A DNA stretch of 64,000 nucleotides from Domibacillus antri (GCF_001936625.1 NZ_MSDU01000003.1:1-64000); one strand, 5' to 3'. Positions 28,326 to 38,141 are shown, counted from the stretch's first letter. The notes: generated by a model not told the origin, from the letters alone. Made by a program: numbers and translations.

Positions 28326-28889
28326 ATGTATGAGATTGCGATTATCGGCGGAGGGCCTGCCGGTGCAAGTGCGGCGCTGTTTTCAGCAAAAGCGGGCAAG
28401 AAAACATTGGTACTTGATAATGACAAAGGAATGACAAAACGCGCGTGGCTGGAAAACCATTTAGGACTTCTTGAAATCTCCGGTCCTGATTTAATTGCGG
28501 CCGGGAAAAAGCAGGCGGAAAAATTCGGAACAGACTGGAAAAATGAATCGGTGACAACCATCCAAAAAAATGAAAACGGCTTCACGATCGAAACAGAAAG
28601 CGGGGAATCGTTCGAAGCGGCACATGTGGTTCTTGCAACAGGCGTCGCGGTCTCACTTGCTGAAGCGATCGGTTTAAAAACGAAAGAGGGCACTGAGCCT
28701 CGTATCAAAACGGTGATTGATGTAGATGCAGCTGGAAAAACAAACGTCGACGGCATTTGGGCGGCGGGAACCGTTGCCGGTCAAAGCGTCCATACCATTA
28801 TTACAGCTGGTGATGGAGCAAAAGTGGCCATTAACGTCATCAGCGAGCTGAATGGCGAACGGTATGTAGACCATGATGTATTGAAATAA
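28326..28889 (+). CDS. short FAD-dependent oxidoreductase (thioredoxin reductase-like fold)
   Basis: A 187-residue flavoprotein. It has the N-terminal dinucleotide motif IIGGGPAGASAALFSAKAG and a C-terminal FAD-binding segment (NVDGIWAAGTVAGQSVHTIITAGDGAKVA). It lacks the NADPH domain and CxxC centre of thioredoxin reductase, which is about 310 residues. It therefore needs another electron donor or acts as a small flavin oxidoreductase. AGGAGG precedes the ATG. It stands alone, so the role is unknown. Confidence 0.8.
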   Translation: MYEIAIIGGGPAGASAALFSAKAGKKTLVLDNDKGMTKRAWLENHLGLLEISGPDLIAAGKKQAEKFGTDWKNESVTTIQKNENGFTIETESGESFEAAHVVLATGVAVSLAEAIGLKTKEGTEPRIKTVIDVDAAGKTNVDGIWAAGTVAGQSVHTIITAGDGAKVAINVISELNGERYVDHDVLK

Positions 28890-28938
28890 GCGGAGATGTC
28901 TCAAACGTTCATCAAAAAATCTCCTTCCTATTTCTTTT

Positions 28939-28966
28939 GGCCGGATTTTCGGTGAATCCGGCCGTC
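28939..28966. other. hairpin between the flavoprotein gene and hflX
   Basis: A 9-bp stem GGCCGGATT/AATCCGGCC with a 7-nt loop in the convergent gap. It has no strong T run, so it is at most a weak bidirectional terminator. Confidence 0.45.
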
Positions 28967-29012
28967 CTTCGTTATCTGCAGCTTATGGAACAGCACCGCG
29001 CTAATTGTTCTC

Positions 29013-30281
29013 TTACTTTACAACATATCTTTTATATTTTTCATAATCAGCCCGGTGGCATTCAACGGTTAATTTTGTGCCGTCTTCTTCATAGGATGTA
29101 CCAATAATCGCGGCCTGCTCATTAAAGTGAGAGACAATGTCCCCTTCATCATACGGGATTAACAATTCACATCGCACGTATTCTTTAAACAGATGACTTT
29201 TCATCACATCCGTCAGCTCCAAAATACCGGCCCGTTCTTTTGCAGATAAATACACCGAATTCCCGGATGCTCCCGGATAATCGATACCGGCAAGATCCGC
29301 TTTATTATAGGCGTAAATGACAGGCATGTCTTTCGCGCCGATGTCCTCGAGTGTCTTATCAGTAATGTCGATCATCGTCCAGTGCTGTGGGCTGGATACA
29401 TCAATGACATGAACGAGTAAATCCGCTTCCGCCGCTTCTTCCAGCGTCGAGCGGAATGCTTTTACTAAATGATGCGGGAGCTTATTGACAAAGCCCACCG
29501 TATCAGCCAGTAAAAATTCCTTTTTGTCGGGCAATGTAATGCTTCGGACAGACGTATCAAGCGTGGCAAATAGCATGTCCTTTTCAAAAACTTCCGATCC
29601 GCCGCCTTCATACGTTTGCAGCATCGCATTCATTACCGTTGATTTGCCGGCATTTGTATAACCAACGAGAGCCGCAACCGGCATATTGTTTTTCTTGCGC
29701 TGCTTTCTTTGCACCGTGCGCTGTTCGGAAATTTTCGCCAGTTCTTTGCGGAGATACGAGATTTTCGTTTCAATTTTCCGGCGGTCGAGCTCGAGTTTTG
29801 TTTCACCAGCGCCGCGGTTTTTAAAACCTGATCCGCCCCCCTGGCGTCCGAGTGCAATATATGTCCCGACAAGACGCGGCAGCATATATTGAAGGCGCGC
29901 CATTTCCACCTGCAGCTGTGCTTCCTTCGTCTTTGCCCGCCGGCCGAAAATATCCAAAATCAGCATCGTTCTGTCGATTACTTCGCATTCCAGCTCCTTT
30001 TCCAGGTTGCGAATTTGTGACGGCGATAATTCTCCGTCAAAAATAACGACGTCGGCTTCCTCATATTCAACAAGTGATTTTAATTCTTCCACTTTCCCTG
30101 TCCCCATGTAAAGGGCTGAATGAATGCGAGGCAGGTTTTGTGTCATTTCTCCGCGAACATCAATCCCGCAGGCGTCCGCCAGATTTTTCAGCTCTTCCAT
30201 CGAATAATCAAAATCATCGCCATTATCAAGGTTCACGCCGGCGATAATGCCTTTTAACTGCTCCAGTTTTGTTTCATTCAT
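29013..30281 (-). CDS. hflX: ribosome-associated GTPase HflX
   Basis: A 422-residue GTPase that splits stalled or hibernating 70S ribosomes. The N-terminal HflX domain (about 1-190) includes GGGSGFKNRGAGETKLELDRR. The G domain follows with Walker A GYTNAGKST, G3 DTVGF and G4 NKAD, then a short C-terminal domain. Length and domain order are normal. It lies after a DUF302 gene, from which it is separated by a terminator. Confidence 0.95.
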   Translation of the reverse strand: MNETKLEQLKGIIAGVNLDNGDDFDYSMEELKNLADACGIDVRGEMTQNLPRIHSALYMGTGKVEELKSLVEYEEADVVIFDGELSPSQIRNLEKELECEVIDRTMLILDIFGRRAKTKEAQLQVEMARLQYMLPRLVGTYIALGRQGGGSGFKNRGAGETKLELDRRKIETKISYLRKELAKISEQRTVQRKQRKKNNMPVAALVGYTNAGKSTVMNAMLQTYEGGGSEVFEKDMLFATLDTSVRSITLPDKKEFLLADTVGFVNKLPHHLVKAFRSTLEEAAEADLLVHVIDVSSPQHWTMIDITDKTLEDIGAKDMPVIYAYNKADLAGIDYPGASGNSVYLSAKERAGILELTDVMKSHLFKEYVRCELLIPYDEGDIVSHFNEQAAIIGTSYEEDGTKLTVECHRADYEKYKRYVVK

Positions 30282-30298
30282 ACTTTGTCCTCCGTTAT

Positions 30299-30330
30299 AA
30301 AAAAACCGCAGACGGCGGCCTGCGGTTTCG
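30299..30330 (-). terminator. terminator after the DUF302 gene
   Basis: A 9-bp stem AAACCGCAG/CTGCGGTTT with a GC loop, followed on the minus strand by a run of seven T residues. Confidence 0.85.
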
Positions 30331-30368
30331 ATTCGTTTCGTTATTTTATCATGCTTTGTTTGTACAAA

Positions 30369-30755
30369 TCAAACGCGGTCAATAGCGGCCTGCATTTTTC
30401 GTTCAACATCCTCTGCCGTTGTTTTCAACGTTTGATCCGCTGAATCCACCTGACTGATCAGTATGGTCGGCTTCGGCATGCCGATTTTCACTTGCCCCTT
30501 GTCTTCATACACGGCCATTTTACACGGAAGAAAATAGCCCGCCAGCGGATTTTCAGATAATACTTTTTTCGCTTCAACCGGGTTGCATACTTCTAATATT
30601 TTATAATGTTGATCGAAGTCGAGTCCTTTTTCATTAAGCATTTCTTTCACATTAAAGGACCAGAGCACGCCGAATTTTTCTTTCTGCAGCTCTTCTTCAA
30701 TGCGTTCCGCAGCTTCGTCCACAGTTAAATGGACATCTCTTGTATAATGAAACAT
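30369..30755 (-). CDS. DUF302-family protein
   Basis: A 128-residue protein matching the DUF302 pattern: FHYTRDVHLTVDEAAERIEEEL, FGVLWSFNVKEMLNEKG, then EVCNPVEAKKVLSENPLAGYFLPCKMAVYED. The start at 30755 has GGAGGAGAT upstream; the frame is open to 30812. The biochemical function of DUF302 is not established. It is transcribed with uppP upstream or from its own promoter; a terminator lies between them. Confidence 0.82.
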   Translation of the reverse strand: MFHYTRDVHLTVDEAAERIEEELQKEKFGVLWSFNVKEMLNEKGLDFDQHYKILEVCNPVEAKKVLSENPLAGYFLPCKMAVYEDKGQVKIGMPKPTILISQVDSADQTLKTTAEDVERKMQAAIDRV

Positions 30756-30814
30756 GCCTATCTCCTCCTTTCTATTCGTCTTTCGTAGTGTACCCTCCAT
30801 GGTAAAATCCAAAC

Positions 30815-30846
30815 AAAAAAAGCGGGAGCTGAAGCCCCGCTTTTAC
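30815..30846 (-). terminator. terminator after uppP
   Basis: A stem AAGCGGG/CCCGCTT with a 9-nt loop and a T run on the minus strand, overlapping the uppP stop codon. Confidence 0.8.
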
Positions 30847-31664
30847 AAGAAGAAGAAATAAATAACCGCCGCCAGCACAATCCGGTAAATGGCAAACGGG
30901 ATCAGTTTCACACGGTTAATTAATTTCAGGAAAAATTTGATTGAGATCAATGCGAACACAAATGCGCTAATAAACCCGATAACGAAAAACGGCATCGCTT
31001 CGATCGTGAAATATTGCCAGTTTTTCAAAAGAGAAAGAAAACTTGCGCCGAACATGATCGGCACCGCCATAATGAATGTAAAATCCGCAGCTGCCCGATG
31101 ACTCATCCCAAGCAAAACACCGCCCGAAATGGTAGATCCTGAGCGGGAAAAGCCCGGCCACAGCGACAAACATTGAATGAGGCCGACTGAAAGAGCTTGT
31201 CCATACGTAATTTGATCGACCGTTTCCACTTTTCGCTTCCGTCCGCCGATTAAATCAGCTGCAATCATTAAAAACGCTCCGACAACGAGACCGATTAACA
31301 CCGTTTCCGTTGAAAATAAATGTTCGTCAATATAATCTTCAAACAAAACACCAAGCAGCCCGGCTGGAAGTAAACCTATTATAACGTGCGTCAAACGAAG
31401 GCGGCCGCCTTGTCCACGTGTTTCTTTGTTTAATCCAAGTAAATCAATGAACCGATTTCTGAAGACAAACACAACAGCTAATATCGAACCAAGCTGAATC
31501 ACGATTTTAAACGTATTTGCTGCATACTTTCCTAAAAATTCTTGCGACTGGAGCCACATGTCATCGACGATAATCATATGTCCCGTTGAAGAGACCGGTG
31601 CAAATTCTGTCAATCCTTCGACAATACCAAGGATCACCGCTTTTAAAAGAGTCATAAAATCCAT
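30843..31664 (-). CDS. uppP: undecaprenyl-diphosphatase UppP
   Basis: A 273-residue polytopic membrane phosphatase that recycles the undecaprenyl carrier for cell-wall synthesis, and whose overexpression gives bacitracin resistance. Both active-site motifs are present: VEGLTEFAPVSSTGH (about residue 15) and PGFSRSGSTISGG (about 168). Length is typical. Confidence 0.95.
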   Translation of the reverse strand: MDFMTLLKAVILGIVEGLTEFAPVSSTGHMIIVDDMWLQSQEFLGKYAANTFKIVIQLGSILAVVFVFRNRFIDLLGLNKETRGQGGRLRLTHVIIGLLPAGLLGVLFEDYIDEHLFSTETVLIGLVVGAFLMIAADLIGGRKRKVETVDQITYGQALSVGLIQCLSLWPGFSRSGSTISGGVLLGMSHRAAADFTFIMAVPIMFGASFLSLLKNWQYFTIEAMPFFVIGFISAFVFALISIKFFLKLINRVKLIPFAIYRIVLAAVIYFFFL

Positions 31665-31715
31665 TATTCGTTCTCCTTCTATTGATTTCCACTCTTAAAA
31701 ATAGCATGTTTTGAA

Positions 31716-32018
31716 TTATACGCCAACTTTTATCCTCATAGACTGAATTTCGTCCAAAAGCCAGACTGCACCTTCTTTACTTAGGACAATATCCCCACTG
31801 AACCGCCAATGATTTTTTGAAGCCACGCCCGTCATCATACACACCCGCTCCTCTTCCCGGGCCTGTTCAGGGTCATATTTTTTAAGAATAACCGACTCGT
31901 TTTCCTGAGTCATGATAACGGAGTCCAAATGATGTATATTCAGCTGTTCCCGCAAAGCTCTTGGAATGATGACCCGTCCCTCTTTATCGACAATCCGCTT
32001 CAATACAATCTCTATCAT
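31716..32018 (-). CDS. SpoVT/AbrB-domain transcriptional regulator
   Basis: A 100-residue protein whose first 50 residues form a SpoVT/AbrB swapped-hairpin DNA-binding domain (KRIVDKEGRVIIPRALREQLNI). The C-terminal half is unlike AbrB and may be a small effector or dimerisation region. GGAGG lies 6 nt before the ATG at 32018 (ATG at 32021 is the alternative); the frame is open to 32069. The target is unknown. Confidence 0.8.
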   Translation of the reverse strand: MIEIVLKRIVDKEGRVIIPRALREQLNIHHLDSVIMTQENESVILKKYDPEQAREEERVCMMTGVASKNHWRFSGDIVLSKEGAVWLLDEIQSMRIKVGV

Positions 32019-32081
32019 CATCCGCCTCCAATGATTCATTATCACCATATATATTACAATATTTTTCATTTATGGTAAAAT

Positions 32082-32112
32082 AAAAAGAATGTGTGAGTCA
32101 CACATTCTTTTT
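32082..32112 (-). terminator. terminator after the mhqD-like gene
   Basis: A nearly perfect inverted repeat of about 14 bp (AAAAAGAATGTGTG and complement) with a 3-nt loop and an A/T flank. It overlaps the end of the hydrolase gene. Confidence 0.8.
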
Positions 32113-32697
32113 ATACCATGCAGCTGCCGCCTGTACTTCTGTTCCGGTCAGCATATGGCCATTTTGTTCCCAGTGAACGGCTGTGGCCGCGCCCGCACGA
32201 TCCAGCAGCTGCTGTAACTCTTCCGTTTCCTGCGGCGGGCACATCGGATCGTTTTCACCTGCCGCCATAAAGACCGGCGTTCCGGTTAAATCAGGCAAAT
32301 TAATTCCCCGTCGCGGCACCATCGGATGATGCAAAATAGCTCCTTTTAAGGCATTTTTGTAATGGAAAAGCAGGCTTGCCGCAATGTTTGCCCCATTTGA
32401 ATAGCCAATCGCAATAATCGAACCGCGGTCAAACCCATATTCTTTTGACGCGTCATCGAGAAACTCATTTAATTCTTTTGTTCGAAAAATTAAATCTTCT
32501 TCATCAAAAACACCTTCCGCGAGCCGGCGGAAAAAGCGTGGCATTGCATTTTCTAGTACATTGCCGCGGACGCTTAACACAGATGCTTCCGGGTCTACAG
32601 CTTGTGCAAGCGGCAGCAAATCCCGCTCGGTGCCGCCTGTACCATGCAGCATAAGCAATACATGTTCATTTTTCCCTTGCTGAAAAATATGTTTCAT
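32098..32697 (-). CDS. mhqD: MhqD-like carboxylesterase (alpha/beta hydrolase)
   Basis: A 199-residue alpha/beta hydrolase. The oxyanion loop is LLMLHGTGGTE, the nucleophile GYSNGAN, the acid in AAGENDPMCPP and the histidine near NGHMLTG. The segment VLSVRGNVLENAMPRFFRRLAEGVFDEE is typical of MhqD, a hydrolase induced by quinones and catechols in B. subtilis. Here no mhq dioxygenase or MhqR regulator lies beside it. Confidence 0.85.
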   Translation of the reverse strand: MKHIFQQGKNEHVLLMLHGTGGTERDLLPLAQAVDPEASVLSVRGNVLENAMPRFFRRLAEGVFDEEDLIFRTKELNEFLDDASKEYGFDRGSIIAIGYSNGANIAASLLFHYKNALKGAILHHPMVPRRGINLPDLTGTPVFMAAGENDPMCPPQETEELQQLLDRAGAATAVHWEQNGHMLTGTEVQAAAAWYKKNV

Positions 32698-32779
32698 GTT
32701 TGTTCCTCCGTTTCATTATTTATCTCGAATTAAAGATAATGGTACAGGAGGAACGATGACACGTCAAATCATTTCAATT

Positions 32780-33589
32780 TTATTCCGTTTCAACAGCAGC
32801 CGATGTTTCTATCGGACGCTTTTTATGTGTTGCATATAACGCCACACCGGTAAAGAGTGCCCCTCCGGCAAGATTGCCGAGTGTAACAGGAATTTGATTC
32901 CACAGCCACCAGTCTGCCATCGACACATCCGCACCAAACATCATGCCGGCTGGGATGACAAATAAGTTAACGACGGCGTGTTCAAAACCTTGTGCAAAAA
33001 AGATGAAAATCGGCAGCCACATCGCCGCTATTTTGCCAATGACACTGCTTGACGTCATCGCCATGACGACTCCGAGCGCCACCATCCAGTTGCATAAAAC
33101 AGCTTTCACAAAAACGACTGCCAGTCCTGCACTGCCAAGCGCTTCATATCCGGTTGTTTTCATTTCGGCTGTTTTTACAATTTGGTCAATAACCGATTGA
33201 TCGGCCGAAAAACGGAACGAAATAAAGTAAAGGGAAGCATAAAACAGACAGCCAATTATATGACCAATAAACACCCAGCCCCAGTTCGACCACATTTGAC
33301 GGGCCGATGCTTTTTTCTCATAAACAGCAAGCGGAATAAGCGCAAAGTTGCCCGTGACAAGCTCCAGCCCGAGCAGCACCACCATGACAAAGCCGGCCGG
33401 AAAGATAAGTGCGCCAACGATGCCCATCCCTGTCTGAATAGAAGCCGTCATCGCCAGCGTGACGGCATAACTGATAAAAACGCCGGCAAGCGCACCTCTA
33501 ATCAGTAAATCTTTAACGGACATGCCCGCTTTTACGGCTCCGGCCTGCACCATATTTTCAATAACCTGTTCAGGCTTTATGTATCCCAC
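32780..33589 (-). CDS. formate/nitrite transporter family channel (copy 1)
   Basis: A 269-residue FocA/NirC-family channel with six membrane helices. FNT signatures are GLELVTGNFALIPL and CNWMVALGVVMAM. The frame opens at 33628, but AAGGAG 9 nt before a GTG at 33589 gives the start VGYIKPEQVIENMV, which lines up with its paralogue at 34471. It sits after a terminator, downstream of the nir operon, and probably moves nitrite. Parts of the DNA are identical to the second copy. Confidence 0.9.
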   Translation of the reverse strand: MGYIKPEQVIENMVQAGAVKAGMSVKDLLIRGALAGVFISYAVTLAMTASIQTGMGIVGALIFPAGFVMVVLLGLELVTGNFALIPLAVYEKKASARQMWSNWGWVFIGHIIGCLFYASLYFISFRFSADQSVIDQIVKTAEMKTTGYEALGSAGLAVVFVKAVLCNWMVALGVVMAMTSSSVIGKIAAMWLPIFIFFAQGFEHAVVNLFVIPAGMMFGADVSMADWWLWNQIPVTLGNLAGGALFTGVALYATHKKRPIETSAAVETE

Positions 33590-33648
33590 GTTTGATTGCT
33601 CCTTCGATTTTTTTCTTTTAGTATACAATCAAGCCGTTATGTATGGGA

Positions 33649-33691
33649 AAAAAAATAAAGCAGATTTGTGACTTACGCACAAATCTGCTTT
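33649..33691 (-). terminator. terminator of the nir operon
   Basis: A 14-bp perfect stem AAAGCAGATTTGTG/CACAAATCTGCTTT with a 7-nt loop, followed by a long T-rich run on the minus strand. It separates the methyltransferase pseudogene from the downstream transporter copy. Confidence 0.9.
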
Positions 33692-33708
33692 ATCAATTGA
33701 CCAATCTT

Positions 33709-34458
33709 TTAATAAGCAGCGGCCACCACTTCCTTCAGCAACAGTTCTCGGCATTTGACCACGTCGCCGACAACGATGATCGCCGGGTTCGAAATCGCGT
33801 ACTTTTCCGCTTCTTCCACAAGACCGGAAAGCGGTGCGGTCACCACACGCTGATTCAATGTTGTTCCTTGTTCGATAATGGCTGCCATTGTCCCGCCGCT
33901 CCGTCCATTTTTCATCAATTCCTGACAGATGTCCGGCAAGTGCTTCATGCCCATGTATACGACGATTGTATCAACGGCGGCCGCTAAATGTGCCCAGTTC
34001 ACTTCCTTTTTCCCGTTCATTTGATGACCTGTCACAACGGCAAACGAATTGCCAAACTCACGGTGAGTAACAGGAATGCCCGCGTAAGCCGGAGCTGCAA
34101 TGCCAGCTGTCACACCTGGAATAATGTGAAAAGGAATACCGAATTTTGTTAAATAGGCCGCTTCTTCTCCTCCTCTGCCAAAAACGAACGGATCGCCGCC
34201 TTTTAACCTTACGACCATTTTACCTTTGGCGGCGTATTTCACCATAAGCCGATTAATTCGATCCTGCTTCATCGTATGGCACTAAGGTAATTTACCACAA
34301 AATATACGGACAGCGGAAGGTTTGGATACATTTAATAACTGCTTATTGACAAGACGGTCATATAAAACCACATCCGCTTTTTGAATCGCTTTTAAGGCTT
34401 TCACTGTAATTAAGTCCGGATCACCCGGTCCCGCGCCGACGATATACACTTCTCCCAT
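33709..34458 (-). pseudogene. uroporphyrinogen-III C-methyltransferase interrupted by an in-frame TAG
   Basis: An otherwise complete 249-codon SUMT frame. The N-terminus [16 protein letters not shown] has GGAGG upstream at 34458, then VVLYDRLVN and CGKLP. A TAG stop follows as codon 59 (34282-34284). The same frame then resumes with CHTMKQDRINRL, VVRLKGGDPFVFGRGGEE and PVTHR to the normal end. SUMT makes precorrin-2 for siroheme, the NirB cofactor. A single base change could explain the stop. Restart at the ATG at 34272 is possible but has no clear ribosome site and would lose the SAM loop. Confidence 0.88.
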
Positions 34459-34470
34459 CCGGGCCGCCTC

Positions 34471-35289
34471 CTATTCTGTTCCTGTTTTCGCCACGATAAC
34501 GGATGCCGGTGCCTGTTTCTTTTTATGCGTGGCATAGAGCGCCATCCCGGTAAATAATAAACCCCCGACAATGTTTCCAATAGTGACTGGAATTTGATTC
34601 CAGATCCACCAATCGGCCATGGATACATCCGCGCCGAACATCATGCCGGCCGGAATGACAAAGAGATTCACGACTGCATGTTCAAACCCTTGCGCAAAAA
34701 AGATGAAAATCGGCAGCCACATCGCCGCTATTTTACCGATGACACTTTCTGTTGTCATCGCCATCACCGCACCGAGCGCCACCATCCAATTGCACAACAC
34801 CGCTTTAATAAATACAGCGACAAACCCTTCACTGCCCAGTGCCTGATAACCAATTGTTTTTGCTTCAGCTGTTTTGACAATTTGCTCAATAACCGATTGA
34901 TCCGCTGCATGACGGAATGCTGCGTAATAAAGAATGGCATAAAATAAACAACCAATGATGTGGCCGATAAAGACCCATGACCAGTTCGACCACAGCTGGC
35001 TCATCGTTGCTCTTTTTTCAAGCACAGCCAGCGGAACAAGCGCGAAGTTACCGGTCACCAGTTCCAGGCCCAGTAAAATAATCAGAACGAAGCCGACCGG
35101 GAATAATAGCGCGCCGACAATGCCGGCTCCGGTTTGCAATGTGGCCGTCATGGCCAGCGTGACCGCATAGCTTAAAAAAACACCGGAAAGCGCACTTCTC
35201 AAAAGTAAATCTTTCACAGGCAGGCCCGCCTTCATCGCCCCTGCCTGCACCATGTTTTCAACTACTTGGTCCGGCTTAACAAAACTCAT
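34471..35289 (-). CDS. formate/nitrite transporter family channel (copy 2)
   Basis: A 272-residue FNT-family channel with six helices and the same GLELVTGNFALVPL signature as copy 1. It lies between nirD and the methyltransferase gene, 12-15 bp from each, so it is surely part of the nitrite-assimilation operon. It is the likely nitrite importer (NirC-type). About 41 bp around 34690-34735 are identical to copy 1. Confidence 0.92.
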   Translation of the reverse strand: MSFVKPDQVVENMVQAGAMKAGLPVKDLLLRSALSGVFLSYAVTLAMTATLQTGAGIVGALLFPVGFVLIILLGLELVTGNFALVPLAVLEKRATMSQLWSNWSWVFIGHIIGCLFYAILYYAAFRHAADQSVIEQIVKTAEAKTIGYQALGSEGFVAVFIKAVLCNWMVALGAVMAMTTESVIGKIAAMWLPIFIFFAQGFEHAVVNLFVIPAGMMFGADVSMADWWIWNQIPVTIGNIVGGLLFTGMALYATHKKKQAPASVIVAKTGTE

Positions 35290-35304
35290 ACCGCCACGCT
35301 CCTT

Positions 35305-35622
35305 TTACACAAAAATGTAGACGTCGTCCCCTTCAATTTTCACATCATATGTTTTAACGCATCCATGATCCGGTGCAGCCGCTTTTCCATCTGTCGTGTT
35401 AATGCGCCAGTCATGCATCGGGCAAAAGACGTGCTCGCCGCTGACTATCCCTTGAGCGAGCACACCTCCTTTATGAGGACAGCGGTTTTCAATCGCCCGA
35501 ACATGGCCGTCTGCCAGCTTAAATAAGGCAATTTCCACCGAACCAATCCGAATGGTCTGACCAATCTTTTCAGGCATCTCCTGAAACGACGCGGCCTTTA
35601 CTTTTTCAATTGTTTTTTCCAT
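35305..35622 (-). CDS. nirD: assimilatory nitrite reductase small subunit NirD/NasE
   Basis: A 105-residue Rieske-type [2Fe-2S] protein. The ligand pairs are both present, CPHKGG and FCPMHDW, 17-18 residues apart, as in Bacillus NasE. It pairs with NirB to reduce nitrite to ammonium with NAD(P)H. It lies 14 bp after nirB. Confidence 0.93.
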   Translation of the reverse strand: MEKTIEKVKAASFQEMPEKIGQTIRIGSVEIALFKLADGHVRAIENRCPHKGGVLAQGIVSGEHVFCPMHDWRINTTDGKAAAPDHGCVKTYDVKIEGDDVYIFV

Positions 35623-35636
35623 TTCAACTGCCTCCT

Positions 35637-38042
35637 TTATTTTGTTAAGCTGACAAGTTCTGTTTCATACAATTCTTTCCGGATTTTTTTGTTCTCAATG
35701 ATTTCTTTCCAAGGTTCTTTTGTAACTGACAACGCTTCATCTATACGCGTATTGAACGCATCGCGCGCCGCTTTGTCCGCCAGCACTTCTTTAATATGAT
35801 CAAGGCCAACACGCTCGACCCAAACAGATGTCCGCTCCAGATATACCGCATCTTCACGGTAGTACTGCATAAACGCGCCAATCATCTCAAGCACTTCATC
35901 ATTCGTTTTCACTTTGCATAATAAATCTGCTGCCCGTAAGTGTGTGCCGCCGTTGCCGCCGACGTAAATTTCCCATGCACCTTCCACACCCACAACGCCG
36001 ATATCTTTAATACCCGATTCCGCACAGTTTCGCGGGCAGGCGGATACAGCCATTTTCACTTTATGCGGCGTACCGATTCGTTCAAATTTTTTCTCCATCG
36101 CGATGCCCATACTAATGGAATCCTGTGTTCCGAACCGGCAGAAATGTTCACCGACACATGTTTTGACGGTGCGGAGCGTTTTTCCGTACGCATAACCGGA
36201 TGGCATATCCAGGTCAGCCCATACATCAGGTAAATCTTCTTTTTTGACACCAAATAAATCAATGCGCTGCCCGCCGGTTACTTTTATAAGCGGCACGTCA
36301 TATTTTTCTGCTACATCCGCAATTTTACGGAGATCTTTCGCCGATGTGACACCGCCGTACATACGCGGGACAACTGAATACGTACCGTCTTTATTTATAT
36401 TGGCATGCATCCGCTCATTGACAAAACGCGATTCCTTTTCGTCCTCATACTCCATTGGATTGATCATACCGAGATAATAGTTAAGCGCCGGGCGGCATTT
36501 CGAGCAGCCATCTTCTGTTTGCCAGCCGAGAACATTCATCACTTCACGTGTATGCGTCAGCCCTTTTTTACGAATCGATTCGACCACTTCATCCCGTGAT
36601 AATGTCGTACAGCCGCAAACCGGTTCTTTTTGGTCCGCTTTCTCAAATTGATCGCCGAGCGTATGCGCCAGAAGATCAACCACAAGCGGTTTACAGCCGC
36701 CGCATGACCGCGAAGCACTTGTGCATGCTTTCACTTCTTCAAATGTTGTTAACCCATCTTGACGGATCGCCGTCGTGATGGTACCTTTTGTGACACCGCT
36801 ACAGCCGCAGACGAGTTCGCCGTCCGCCATTGCCGCCGCCATATTTCCCGCGGCTTCTTCAGCGGCGCCCATGTATTCTTCCACATCCGCCTTTTTATTG
36901 ATCAAACGAAGCAGTTTATTTCCTTCACTCGTATCACCAAATAATACCGCTCCGGTCATTTTTCCATCGCGAATGACGATTTTTTTATACATCCCTTTCC
37001 AATCATCAAACATTTTGATCGTTTTTGTTTCTTCGTCTTCTGTTATTTCACCGACAGAGAAGACATCAACCCCGGATACTTTTAACTGCGTAGATAAAAC
37101 AGAACCCGCATAACCTGCTGCCGGCTCACCGCAAATGCGTGCCGCCATCACTTTTCCCTGCTCATAAAGCGGTGCAACGAGACCGTATACCACATCCCGG
37201 TGTTCTGCACATTCACCGACTGCGTATACATCCGGAATATTCGTTTCCATGTAATCGTTGACGAGGATCCCCCGGTTTACATCAATGCCGCTTTCTTGAG
37301 CGAGCGAAACATTCGGCCGAATCCCCGCCGCCATCACAACGAGATCCGTCTTCATCGTTTCTCCATCACTAAACCGGATGCCTTCCACCCGTTCATCCCC
37401 AAAAATTTCAGCTGTCTGTTTATTCATGAAGAAATTCACGCCCTGCTTTTCCAGTTCTTTCTGGAGCAGGCTGCCCGCTGTTTCATCCAGCTGCCGCTCC
37501 ATCAGCGTGCAGGACAAATGAATGACATCGACATCCATGCCCAGATTCAACAGTCCTCGCGCGGCTTCCAAGCCAAGAAGTCCGCCGCCGATGACGGCGG
37601 CTTTCTTGTATTCTTTTGACACACTCATCATTTTTTCACAGTCTTGAATGTCGCGGAATGCCGTTACTCCTTCTTTATCCGCACCAGGGATTGGAACGAT
37701 AAATGGAAGAGACCCTGTTGCCATAATTAATTTGTCATAAGGAACAATGCGTTCTTTACTTGTTTGAACCAGCTTTGCTTCTGTATCGACCCGCACAACG
37801 GTTTCTCCCGGATAAAGTTGAATTCCGTTCTCTTCATACCAGCTCCAGTCATTGAGCGTAATATCTGAAATAGTCGTATCTCCCTGCAATACTTTCGACA
37901 ATTGAATACGGTTGTAGTTCGGATACTTTTCTGTTCCAAATATCGTTATATGAAAATGATCCGGACGAAGGTTCAAGATTTCTTCAACCGAGCGTACACC
38001 GGCCATTCCATTTCCAATCATAACGATTTTTTCTTGATTCAT
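35637..38042 (-). CDS. nirB: assimilatory nitrite reductase large subunit NirB/NasD
   Basis: An 801-residue multidomain enzyme. The N-terminal FAD/NAD(P) reductase ([26 protein letters not shown]) is followed by two BFD-like [2Fe-2S] modules (CGCSG..CGGC; CGCTT..CSKC). The C-terminal sulfite/nitrite reductase domain has siroheme-[4Fe-4S] cysteines in [10 protein letters not shown] and CPRNCAESG. It reduces nitrite to ammonium in the cytoplasm. It is first in the operon and is read away from tnrA; a TnrA-type box lies 71 nt upstream. Confidence 0.95.
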   Translation of the reverse strand: MNQEKIVMIGNGMAGVRSVEEILNLRPDHFHITIFGTEKYPNYNRIQLSKVLQGDTTISDITLNDWSWYEENGIQLYPGETVVRVDTEAKLVQTSKERIVPYDKLIMATGSLPFIVPIPGADKEGVTAFRDIQDCEKMMSVSKEYKKAAVIGGGLLGLEAARGLLNLGMDVDVIHLSCTLMERQLDETAGSLLQKELEKQGVNFFMNKQTAEIFGDERVEGIRFSDGETMKTDLVVMAAGIRPNVSLAQESGIDVNRGILVNDYMETNIPDVYAVGECAEHRDVVYGLVAPLYEQGKVMAARICGEPAAGYAGSVLSTQLKVSGVDVFSVGEITEDEETKTIKMFDDWKGMYKKIVIRDGKMTGAVLFGDTSEGNKLLRLINKKADVEEYMGAAEEAAGNMAAAMADGELVCGCSGVTKGTITTAIRQDGLTTFEEVKACTSASRSCGGCKPLVVDLLAHTLGDQFEKADQKEPVCGCTTLSRDEVVESIRKKGLTHTREVMNVLGWQTEDGCSKCRPALNYYLGMINPMEYEDEKESRFVNERMHANINKDGTYSVVPRMYGGVTSAKDLRKIADVAEKYDVPLIKVTGGQRIDLFGVKKEDLPDVWADLDMPSGYAYGKTLRTVKTCVGEHFCRFGTQDSISMGIAMEKKFERIGTPHKVKMAVSACPRNCAESGIKDIGVVGVEGAWEIYVGGNGGTHLRAADLLCKVKTNDEVLEMIGAFMQYYREDAVYLERTSVWVERVGLDHIKEVLADKAARDAFNTRIDEALSVTKEPWKEIIENKKIRKELYETELVSLTK

Positions 38043-38112
38043 CTTAACATCCTCCTCAGTGGCTGTTGATAGATTTGATTATAGATAACAAATAAGAAGC
38101 TGTCATGAATTG

Positions 38113-38129
38113 TGTAATATTATCTAACA
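38113..38129 (-). promoter_or_regulatory. TnrA/GlnR-type box, nirB-proximal
   Basis: TGTAATATTATCTAACA matches 12 of 13 fixed positions of the TnrA/GlnR consensus TGTNANATTTTNTNACA. It lies 71 nt upstream of nirB, a usual distance for TnrA activation. Confidence 0.75.
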
Positions 38130-38141
38130 CATAAACATTTA

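Noticed and set aside
33709-34458. Amber codon read as pyrrolysine or programmed readthrough
   Set aside because: SUMT does not use pyrrolysine, no readthrough context is evident, and a single point mutation is simpler.
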